This document shows positions 1 through 12,000 of a DNA stretch of 64,000 nucleotides, one piece after another (positions within the stretch are counted from its first letter, which is position 1; each line of letters opens with the position of its first letter). The position numbers were made by a program, and so were the translations under genes. This DNA comes from Strigops habroptila (lineage: Eukaryota; Chordata; Aves; Psittaciformes; Psittacidae). A model generated the notes under the pieces. That model saw only the letters and a list, made by a program, of their open reading frames with translations. It was not told the DNA's origin and searched no databases. Location: the NCBI RefSeq assembly GCF_004027225.2, contig NC_044297.2, forward strand, positions 3,306,047-3,370,046, written 5' to 3'.

Positions 1-51
1 GCAACACTCGCCCTCGCAGGACACCAGAGCCTCGCCGGAGCTCTCACAGAT
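1..51 (-). CDS. NSD3: NSD3 exon, start of PHD finger 1 (cut by window edge)
   Basis: Acceptor ttccag precedes 51. The 17 codons read [17 protein letters not shown], the first zinc-binding cysteines of PHD1. The exon continues outside the window. Confidence 0.93.
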   Translation of the reverse strand, partial: MCESSGEALVSCEGECC

Positions 52-3000
52 CTGGAACAAGCAGACAAGCAGCTCAACAGAGAACAGCAGCTCCCTGTTG
101 TACCATGTAAGACTACCAGAGCTTAACAAAGACTAGGAACAGGCTGAAGTCCCTCTGAGCTAAGGTGAGGTGGGAGAATTGCACCTCACACAGACCTGGC
201 CAGTCTTGGGCTGAGCTCAACGCCAGCACTGGCTGCATCCTGCTCTCGTAGCAGCACGAGCATGGACACAGCCAGGAGGGACAGAGCAGGAGCCCTCCGG
301 GCTCCTCATGTTCTCAAGCACCTGAACAGCAAGAGCAGCTTCTTCCCTTACTAGTGACCAGGAAACTGGCCAGGAGATTCCAGGATTTTCTTCCAAAATA
401 CTGGAAAAGTCTCACTCTGTCCCAGCCTGAAAGCCCATCTGGAATTTTCCAATAGAGCAGAAAACAGCATCTACTTTTTCTACTTATGCTAGCAGGAATG
501 GGCTCAAGAGCACTTTCTAGCTTTTGAGCTTTCTAGCAAGAAGGAGGTCTCACGAAAACTCCTAAAAGCCTTGATATTTTATCTGAGATGTTGAATTATG
601 AGACGTGGTTAAAACGAAGTGGTGTCATTTGAAGAGTCTGTCAGCCCAAACCAACAGAAACAGATGACAGAGCTTTGGCACATCAATTCTTTACAGTTCC
701 ATCATTTACCTGACAAACGGTGTCCTTTTTGCTTGTCCCAGTCCCTCTCCTGGACAGGCTGGAGTCCACTGACTGCACATCAGAGGCATCAGCATCAGCA
801 GTAGCTGAGGGGCTGTCCGAACGCTTTCCAAAACTACCCTACAGAGAGGAGACATCCCAGGCACTCAAACAAGACACTTCCAAAGGACAACCCCACTGTG
901 AAATAGCATTTAAGCCACCACAGATTAAAAAAAGATCATTCAAGACATCAAGAGATGCAAAAGATCCCTGAAAGTTGCTAAACTTCATGGGAATGACCCA
1001 CGAAGCGCTGCCTTCTTGGCACAGCTTTTACCCACACAACCAACCATAAAGACATTGGTCTTGCTCTTCCCAGACACCCCAGTTTTATGCCAAAGACCAG
1101 CAGCACCCCCAAAGAATCCCCAAACCTTCCCAAGAGCAAGCCAAAGCAATGATCTAACCCTATGCTTTGCCAGACAAAGAAATAGGAACATTTGTAAAGA
1201 AAGATTCTGTCTTTCTTTATAGCAACACAATGGAGGGGATTAGAAAGAAAAAGACCAGGCTTTATTTTTCAGACAATAAAAGACATGAAATTAGTAGAAA
1301 ATAGCGTTCACATCTTCAACAATACACAACCAAAAAGCCTGTTAGAGAGATGAAATGAGCAAATCCCTGTGAGCAGCAATGTGCCTTTACCTGTAAGTCA
1401 TTGAGTCCCCTGGAGTCGGAGTCAGACGTGTCTCTGTAAGCGGAGCTGGTCAGTTCCACGTCAGTCGAGGCACGACTCCTCTTCTTCAAAGGCTTGCAAG
1501 AATCTGAAATCTCGCTGGCACCTTAACACAACACACTGAGATTAGTTTTAATCTGCGTTCTCAACCTTCTGCTTAAAACTCATAAAGGAAAAAGGAAGAG
1601 GAGAGCCTGGAATTGGACTTGATTTGCAGCCTTAATTTTGATACTAATTCAGTTCTCCCTGATGAGCTAATAACTGCAAAGCTCCTTAGGAAGACCTTTT
1701 GATAGCCCTCTGAACATGCTGACACAGCAGAGCAACAACTAAACGGTCTATGACAGAGGATAAACCCTTAAGAAGTTGCCTCTTCACTGGTCATCTTTCA
1801 AACACAGCTAAGCAAAGACTTCTTTTTCCTGAAGTACTTGAATTCTGTGCTCACGCCACATTAACAAACACCATCCTTCCAACTAGCAACACGCAAACAA
1901 CAACAACCAAGCCAGCAAACCCTCACGAGGGAATTAAGTTCAGCATCCATCAGTTCATCACCCCAAAGCATTCCCACCTCTGCAGCTCACTCAGAGCGAA
2001 CCCCACTGCCCAAGCGTGACGAGCCAGATGTTTAAATACAGTTTCTTTTCGTCTGTCACTCACCTTTCTGCAATCCCGTCTTCACTGCTGTCAGGGGAAC
2101 CATTTCAACCTGTTTGAATAGGAAAATCCAGAGTTAAAACCAGAGGAATTTTTCTCCCTAGTATTCAAAAGAAAACATTTCAGTTTAAGCGGTTAGCATC
2201 TCTGAACTCAGACGCAGGCTGCCATCCCCTTCTCAGTGGGAGCCTTCTTGTCCCGTTGGCTTTAATCCTAGCTGTCTACGCTGAGTGCTGGGAGACAAGG
2301 CAGCCACACGGTCACTAGCAAGGTCCTTTCCAATCACTTCCTTGGGGGCATGAAGATGACAGGAAAGCTTTATCCGTGTCCACGGGCGGGACGGGGTTCG
2401 TGTTGGCAGCAAACCCTGACGCTCCGTAGAACCCCAGACCTGTGTGAGCACAAGTTCCCCTCAACAGGCATTCACTGGGTTAGGGAGACACTGAAATGCA
2501 TCATCCTGGGGGGCTTCCAGCAAGCCTGCACGCTCTGGAGCAGGCTCCTGCCCTGTATAGAGCACTGCAAGGCCCGGCCAAGGCACGGGGCACTGTGCAG
2601 GGCTCTATACAGCTCAATGCCAGCGCCCGCTCCGCAGTTTACAACCTCACAAAGCACTTGGAGCTCTGAGCCTAGAGCAGAAGGGCCCCTTTCCAAACTG
2701 TTCTGTCAATGAACATGGAGCACGAGAGAATTTGGCGACTGTATAGTAACTACAGAAGCAAGCTGTTGCCTAAAATGCTGGTTTTAAGGTTAAGAATTAC
2801 AGGTTACTTCTTTACAATGCGGTTACATCGGCATGTAGGAACACATTTAGTAAATATTTAAGGATTATTCTCTAATTTTTTTAAAAAATATTTTATTTTG
2901 TTGTACAATAAAGGTAAAAACATACAATAGAAGGATTTGTAGAGGATACATTTCGTAATACAAATATAAAATCTAAACAATCACTTTTATTTCTCCACTA

Positions 3001-6000
3001 GTCACTGTAACAGTAGCATGAACATTTTGTTTTTCCCATTAATTGTACTCGTTCCAGTTATAATTTTAATACCAAGTTGTTGCAGACTAATTTGGGAATC
3101 AGTTGCAAGAAAACTTGACTTTGGGTAACAAATATTGTTGCATAATTGTAAGAAGTTAGTAAGATAGTTCTTTTTTTTTTTTAATATAACTTAATACATT
3201 CAAGGTTATGCGCATTACAGTGCATCTGGGTTTAACTTTTTTAGTCATATACTTTTCCTGAGAAAAGCACTTTAATGTTCATAGTCTTAGTTAGCTGGGG
3301 AACAGAACCACGCCAAGCTAACTGGGATCCATGAAGTTCATATTGTTGGTTCTTCTACCTTTGTTAACTTAAGAAACATTTACACGCATCAAAACTCAAT
3401 GTGATGGGAGGGAGGCCGAGGCACCCCCTATGAGGCTCACGGGGCTACGTTGGGTGTCTCATGCCCAACGTTGAAGTTGCTTCCAAGTTTCAGCTAGAAA
3501 CTGTCTCGAGTTGGAGCATTCTTCTGCTGAACACAGATGGAAATGCTATGGCACCGAAAGAACATATGGAAATAAAAAAGAGAGGGAAAAAAAAAATAGG
3601 CAACCGGGTCCACTTTCAATCTCGGAAGTGAATGAAGTGCAAAACAAAGCGCAAAGGGCAAAGAATAAATTAAAGAGATAAAGCTCATTTTTCCCCTTCC
3701 CATAGAAATCTTTAGCCTGACTGTCCCTTTTTTAAAGGTCTCACTGGTAAAAGTTCTGCTATCCAACAGTTTGATATCAAATTCTCAGGTTGCAAGCGGA
3801 GAGGCCCTTGGAGAAGGAGGATCAACCACGTAAGGAAAAGAACCAACAACTTTGAGCGACTTGTTTAAAACGTGTGTTCTGGTTTAAGATCAACGTCCAT
3901 CCACTGAACTTCCCTGCTCATTCCAGGCAGAATTGTATGGTATTTTTTTGTAAGCAACAACATTTGTCTGTCTGACATCCAGATTAAAGGAATGCCCTGT
4001 ACACGTGAGATCTACTTAAGGAAAAGAACGTATATCCCAGAAGATGTGTTTTGCTGATGTCTGCCAACAATGAAAGTCTGACTAGTCATCTTTAAGTGAA
4101 ATCATTCTTAAAAAGTCCATTTTCAAAAGTGGTCAGATTAATCAGTCTAACTTCATTGGAAAAACAAAACCTCAATACAAACCAGCAGCTGAATCAAGAG
4201 CAAAAGGAAGGAACCTGGTGGCAATTCCATCAAAGAGAAATGACTGAAACAAAATCATTTTGCTCATAACAGAAATCTCAAAGGAAACATGGCAGGTTCT
4301 TAGGAGTCTTGCATCAGTGAGTTCCCATTTCCATAGCCTGACTGATACTGTAAGATGCCAGTAGCAGAGTCACAGCAATGGTATTGACAAGGGGATTTCA
4401 TGAAGGATAGTCCAAAACGAAACCCGATGGGGGAAAAAATGGAGAAAAATAAAAAGGCACCAATATAAGCCACAACATTTATGAATACAATATATTTTAA
4501 CTCTCTACATGGAGGAAGCCAACCTGCTCCTTTTTGATCTTCTTCTTTGGCACAACTTCAGTGGATTTCTCAGACTCTGAGCGGGTTCGAATCGATCTTC
4601 TCTGTTGCTTCTTTTCTACAGAACCTGGAGAAGGAAAAAGGGCTCCATTACACAATTCCTTGTATTCCCCAGGCACAGCGAGCTCTTCAACACCAACCCA
4701 ACAGAGAAAGTAACGAAACCAAGACTTGTTCCTCTTTTGAATGGTTTATTTTTACATTCAGTTCCGAGCTATTCGCCAGCTGGTGCTGTGGCTGCAGACA
4801 ACACGTTCTGATTCCAGAGACAGGGAGATGAACTTCCAAGGACAGACACCAGTAACGGAGCGAAACAAAAAGCTGGAATCAGCTGGGCACAAACAGCACC
4901 TCCAGCACAGTCTTCGCTTTGGCTTATCTGTAACCAAATAGTCCATCTTTGGTGCTGATGGGAAGGTATCACCCCCAACTTCTTGAACTGAACCAAGCTC
5001 CAAAGTGAAGATGCAAAACCCAGCGTCAGCTCTGGGCCCCTGCTCTGCTGGGGAACCTTCTAGAACTGGCTGGCAGAAGAACATGAAGCAAGAACCACGT
5101 TGTGACACGTGCTGTCAATATGAGAGCTGAACGCTCAGCTAAAGACTGGGGGGTGAGGGAAAGCTCAGCACAAGCAGTGATCATGGTGTGTGATCATCAT
5201 TAAAGTGCAAACCAAGTCTTTGGAAACATTGCTACAGGAATCAAACTCAGATTAATGAAGGTGATTGTGACAGCTCAAGAGATGGAGTAGGAGCTACTAA
5301 GCTTGGTGAAACCAGAAGACCTTTCTATGCTACAGTACCTCCACAAAGGGTGTACAGAGAAACCTGGACACAGCACGGACACCACACGCAGCTCCTGAAA
5401 CGAAGCACACGCTCAGAGCTGCACTGATGGAAAACTGGGATGTGAAGATCTACAGTGACCTGCTGTGGAGCATTACCTGGGCTTTCAGGTTTGGGGGTTT
5501 CACCTGAAGAAGACATGAATGTACAATACTCTGCGTCCTTCCAAGCAAAAATGCAAACTCCTGGGGCTGGGAATCAGCTCACTGTGGGAATCAGCTCACT
5601 GTGCTGATGGATACCCTGTCAGAGGTTGTAAACCTGCACCTTCTTGTTAGGAGATAGATACACGATCTAGAGAGATAGGCTTTAAACAGATACTGCAAGA
5701 AGCCTTTCAAAAGGGCTGAAGGAAAAACCCCATGAAAATTCATCTTGCTTCATGGGATGAGCATTTTTATCGAGGGCACATGGCTCAGGAGTATCTTTGT
5801 AACTAAACTTTCCAGCCTAACACTGTTCAAGCACAGCCACTGAAGCGTGTTTGCAGAGGACAGGGATCTCACATATGTTGATCATTGAGGTTTTCGACTT
5901 GGAATCTCATTTCTTTTATGTTTGGGAAGGAAGAAGTAACCAAACAAATGGATAAAGCAGAGCTGACACTTGGGAAAGGTCAAGAAGAAAAGGTTGTGGG

Positions 6001-9000
6001 TTTTTTTAAGCTCGTGGATTGTAATAAGTTTTCCATCTTTTTCTGCTTCCACACCATGAGCATTTGTACATCCTGTGAGATGAGAGAAAATCCCAGTGTT
6101 CTGCTGCAACCTCGAATTTACTTTTCCATACCCAAAGTAAAACCAAGTGTGTTTGAGACTATAGCAAGCACGGGATTGCAAGCCCTGTAACAAAGGTGCA
6201 GTAGTTAATGGGGATTTCACATGGCCTGGACAAAATCTGTGGTTGGAAAACAGAAGTCACTGTAAGGACTGGAGGAACTTGAAAAGCTCTTGGTTTAAGA
6301 TGATTCAAAACACTCTCTTTTGAGGAACCCCCATCCCTTCACCAAAGGGCATCCGACTCCTCTTGGGGATGATGAGAGGACACACTGCAGACAAATGTCT
6401 GCTGGTAGGGAAAAGCTCAATCCCTTTGGAAGCGTTCCCACTAGCTATTGCTCAAGATCAAACATTAAAAACACTGCTTTTCTGTTCCAAGTCCAGAAAG
6501 CACTCATCCCATTTATCTTTCTCATTCTTCTCCACCACTGTACTACAAATTAAACTTCAAATAGCTTGTTCCAGGCGGTCCCTTTTCAGTCTCAAGCTCC
6601 ATTATTTGCTTCAGGGGTGGTTCACCCTCAGACATGACTTAGTGCTTTATACTGTGCCCTAACTGCCTTCAGAAGGCAAAGATCATCTCATTTTGCTGAT
6701 GGAGTTAGCTGCAGCAGTTTAAAACACTCTCCTTTACAGAGGCAGGAACTCAAAGCCTAGCAAAGTCCCCATCCCGCTTCGGAGCCGTCCTTACTCAAAC
6801 TACGCCACTTCCAGACTCTCCTCCTTTGATCCCAGCTGTTGTATGTCACATTTGGTGCCAAAAGCCATCAGGACCTTGTGCTAACACACATCCACTATGT
6901 TGTCTTCTAAACCACCTCTGCAAGGCATCCATGCCCCTAAAGGGGTTGACTCTGTGAGTTGCAGACACTAGAAGCTCAAAGCCCAAAGCAGCGAGTGCCA
7001 CCCCAGAGACATCCCGTGTTTGTGGGATCAGCTGGGCTCCCCGTGTGCTGCAGCAGCCACGCCTGTCACAACTATGAAACAGAAAGATGTTAATAATCAT
7101 TTGTAACTACTGAGAACTTGCCAGGGTCACCGTTTTGACTTGACATGCTTGGAGTGCTCAAGTGCAGACAAGTCCTACCTGTGCACCCAGAAGTTGTTTC
7201 AGGAGAGGACGCGTTCTGCACCGCTGCCTTCTCGTTTCTCTGATTCGAGGAAGAATTCAGTTTCTCTTGTCCCTTGACACTTATTTCTGGTTTGTTACCA
7301 ACTCCCTTGAAAAGAAGAAGAAGAGAAAAGATTGTCTTAGCCTGTTTCTAGCCTCGCTGTTGCTCACAGGCATTACTGACCCGCTCCTACGTCTCAGAAC
7401 ATTCAACCCATACACGTGATGGTATCTACCACTGAGCTGCTTCCCTGCGGAACTTCCATCCCTCAATCTCCCCTTACACACAAGAGAACAAAACAAAGAA
7501 ATCCAGTGACTTTTCTAAACATTACCTTCTCTATAATGCTTAGGATGAAATAAATACCCTCCAGGGAGAGAGGCAGAAGAAGGAGGCAGAGAAATAGTCC
7601 TAAACCTTTTCCTTACACTGACTGTGAGAAGCTGCTGTGCACCTGAAGGAAGCCAGGAGGCAGAACTCATTTAGAAGTCAGTTATACAAGATGTAGTTAT
7701 TGCTTTTTAGTACATTATTAACAGTTGTGTCATTTGGTTCCCACAAACCCATTGGTTTTGAAGGTTTACAGAGAATTTCTGGATTATTTCAACTAGGAAG
7801 CTGGAATTCCACAGCTTTAAATATTTTGAATGTGTTACGAGCAAAGATGTGACCACCTGTAGGGAGCTGCCAGTGGCCAGAAGAGTTACTGGCAGCAATG
7901 TTTGGATGCACTGGAATGAAGAGTTCATGCACTACAAGATTCTGTTGTCACATCTGGTGGCAGATGTAACCCCTCCAAAGAAAGGAACACATATAGTGAA
8001 AGCTTTGGGGGGGGACACACAGGTTTAAGCTCCCCACAATGAGACAGACTTGGGGTCATTCACGAACAGAAGAGGAGCCGCTACCCGACGTACATACCTT
8101 AGTGGAATAAACAAACTGATCGATGAGTTTTCCATCCCCAGCAGCATTCTGAAGGGCAAAAACCTGTTCAATTTTAACAACTGGAGACATGTTACACTTT
8201 TGGAGGTCCAGGTTGTGCATGGTGATGGAAGCTGGTAAGGATTTCCTGGCTGCAGCCGTTTTCCAGGCGATTTTCACTGGAGGAGCCTCCTCTTCCTCCA
8301 CACTCGACTGCCTCCGCTGGCTTTGCCTCCGCACCTCAGCGCTCGAAGGCGATGCTGCTGCCCCGGTGGCATGTTCAGGCTGGGTGCTCAGCGCTGGCTT
8401 GGGCCGCCGGTTCTTCTTGGTCTCTGATTTAGCAGCAGCAGTCTTTTTGGCTTTGGACAAAGCCTCCTCTGGCTCTTTGTCTATATAAATGAAGGTGTAT
8501 TGTTCTATCCTTTCTTCCCGAGTCATTTTCAAGGCTTTCTCAGCATGGGCAATACCAATATCCCACTGAGCGCGCTCCCTTTGCGGCCTTGGTTTGCGAA
8601 TCTTAAGGAACAAAGACAAGCAGCTAATTACACTGCACGCTTGGCCACAGACAGCACTTCAAATGCAATCCTGAGGTTCTTCACACCTCTCAGGCAGCAG
8701 ACGTAAGCTCGCTCTCCGTTTAGAGGGTATAAAGGTAGACAGTGAATCCCCTGCTCCGAGTACAAGCAGGCACTCGAGCTGGATCGTTATGATCATCGCA
8801 ATTGAAAGTGCTTGCCCCAAGTTACAGCTTCACTAAAGACAAGAACAGGCAGTATTCAAGCCTGTGATGAGAGACAGAATCAATCCTTATTCATCTACTT
8901 CCTAAATCCTCCGTATTTTTCTACAAACACCCTTTTCCTTCCACGTCAATATTCTGCTTAGCATAAATATTGACTGAAGGAGTCCATCTACACAGTAATT

Positions 9001-12000
9001 CCTGCAGCTAACACTTCCTTTCCAATAAAACAGTGGGAAAGAACATTTCCACCAGCAGCAGGGGCTGGCAGAACGTCCTTCCCGAAGAACAAGTTAATAG
9101 GAAACACACAGGCACTGCTTTTATTTACTGCTCTAATAGAGATGTAAAGTTATCTGCAATGCCCTGGGTGACCACCATCGTGAGGAGCCAACAAAGGAGG
9201 CTCAGCTCTCAACTCTTCCACATGGAAGTCATAAAAGTAGGGAAACACTTTTGTTCTCTCTGGGAAAATCACTTCTGTCAGTGAAACTCTGCCAACCCTT
9301 CACAGGGTAAAGTACTGCAGAGCTCCAGAACTGGCCCCACAGGAGTTTCACTTACAGACACACTGTTTGTAACCCTCTACTCAAGGGTTGCTCACCGTAC
9401 CTTCTGTTTCTCGGAGTGGTTGCTGGCCTGTTTAGCAGCCTCAGCCAGTAACTGCTCGTACTGCTTGTGGCCTTTGTACTCCCGAACCCGCTTCTCGTGC
9501 ACCCACGCCCGCTCCGGCTGGTTGCTGAAGAACTGGACGTGGTATTCCCGGGCACCTGGGAATGAGAAATGAGTGTCAGCACTTTTAGCACCATCACAGA
9601 ATCAACCAGGTTGGAAAAGACCTTTAAGATCATTGAGTCCAACTGTTCCCCAGCACTGCCAAGGCCACCACTAACCCATGGCACTGAGGCCTCGGCTACA
9701 CGGTGTGTGAACACTTGCAGGGACGGTGACTCCAGCCCTGCCCTGGGCAGCCTGTTCCAATGCCTGAGCACCCTCTGGGGAAGGAATTGTTCCTCAGCTC
9801 CATCTAAACCTCCCCTGGTGCAGCTTGAGGCCGTTTCCTCTTGTCCCATCCCTTGTTCCTTGGGAGCAGAGCCCAGCCCCCTCCTGGCTCCATCCTCCTG
9901 TCAGGCAGTTGCAGAGAGCGAGAAGGTCCCCCCTGAGCCTTCTCTTCTCCAGACTAAACCCCCCAGGTCCCTCAGCCGTTCCTCATCACACTTGTGCTCC
10001 AGGCCCTGCACCAGCTCCATTGCCCTTCTCTGGCCCCGCTCCAGCACCTCAATGTCTCTCTTGCAGTGAGGGGCCCAGAACTGTTGGCTTACACCTTTCT
10101 CCTCCACATCACTCATTCCTGCAGGTGGAAGCACCTAGCTGAAGTTTAGAAGCAAGATAAGCCTAGATTTAGAACAGTTTAAGATGTGAAGATAAGGGTA
10201 TCTTGCCCACACTGAACACTCTCACACTTATCAGTGTCTCCTCATAAATACATTGCCTGGTGAAAAATGAGAACGTCTGTGCACAAGCCTAGTTTGCACA
10301 GGCTCATCTGCAGAGGTAATTCAACAGGTACCAGCTTTAGACATCTCAAGGATATTCTGCTTAGCATGTACACAGCAGAATTCATCCCACACAGGAGCTC
10401 AAGGATAAGATGTTTTTAATAAAGGAACTAGAGACACCTGCTACGCTCTGGCAAAGACCCTCCTTCCTTACCTCTTGTATTGATTTTGGTATGAACATCA
10501 AGCTGTGGATCACATGAAACCATGCAAGGCCACCACGGGTATGTTCCCACCTTGGACCAAACCAGATCGCCAACCTGAAACTTGATGTCATGGGTGACTT
10601 GTGTTGGAAGAGAAGGTAAGAACTGCTGGACCTACAAAGAAAATGCAAGCTTAAAGCCACAGGAGACAACTTAGTGCACAAAGAAGCACAGGAACATTTA
10701 CTTTCCTCTCAGGTATCCCTGAGGTTTGATAACCTAACAGCAGAGAACCATTTCTTTGAAGCAGGAGTTACACACAGCCAGGATTGACAGGAGATAGTCA
10801 CTGCCAAACCAAGACACCCACAGCAACCACCCCACAAAAGCTTCCTAAGTTGATTAAGAAAGTTGTTTTGGGGGATAAAATAAAGCAATAAATGCAGGAG
10901 GAGAGATGTTTGGATGCAGGAATGATTAATAGGAGGTTCAAAGAGATGGCAACTGATTTATCTGACAAATTAAAGGCATGTCATTAGTCCCAGAATAGAA
11001 GTGGAAGAAGTGGTGATGAAGTGGTGATCAGAGGAGGTACTAACCGGGGTTTCCTCCAACACTGCATCTTCTCTTGGTCTTTCTGCCAGCATGCTAAGCC
11101 TCTCATTTGGTCTCTAGGAAATGGGTAACAATGAAGAGAAAAAGGGAAACAAACACAGACAAGGTAAGGGGCCAGGAAACCGAAATAAAGCTCAGCATGA
11201 AACCAGGCAGAAAAAGTAATTCACAGAGAGAAAGGCAGCCACGAACCCAGCAAACAGCAATGTGATGGCTCCTTATGGCCAATCCAAACCAGAGCAGCAT
11301 CACCACCAAAAATGACCTTTCTCCCTACACTATTTGCATTACACCTACATAGACCAACGCTCCTCTGTAACAGGTGATGGAAGAACAGACTCAGGGCCAG
11401 CAAACCCCCCTAAATTAATACTCAATGCCAAAGAAACAGAGAAGAACAGATGGAGGATACCCCCAGCACTGTGAGGAGTCTCTCAGCACAGCAGCTCTTT
11501 GCAAAAGCCACAGTAGCCAAATCACATGAAATATACAGCATGAAACTTGTAAAATCCACGTTAAACGTTATTTGTGGGATCCAAAGTGAACAACATAAAC
11601 CCTCCGGTGTGTTATAACCGGGCTGGAAGCACGCACAGGAAAAGGTTGGGATGAAAGAGGGATCACCACGAGCGATAGGGAACGTGGTGACCCACAGCTG
11701 AGCAGATAAGAGGTGGGACGTGAACTATCTGCTGCGACAGGGAGCACACTTTTGCTCTGTCAATAGTCAAAGGACTCAAAGAGCAGCCAAAAGAGGAGTC
11801 AGACACATGCAGTGAGGTACTACTAATGCTGTGAACCCAAATCAGAACTAGTCCATTCAAAACAGAGCCCCCGGGTTAGTCAAAGCATGCTTCAGCTCAC
11901 AGAAACTAGGAAACACATAAGCATTATCTAGAGCAACGATGCTCAGCTCCGGCACAGGTCAGCACCTCGTTCAGAGCTGTCTGGAGATCAGTTAAAAGCA

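Noticed and set aside
1522-2063. Terminal exon of the human-type NSD3 short isoform
   Set aside because: Searched the introns after the 46-nt exon for an acceptor followed by a short coding tail and stop; nothing resembling the mammalian tail was found.
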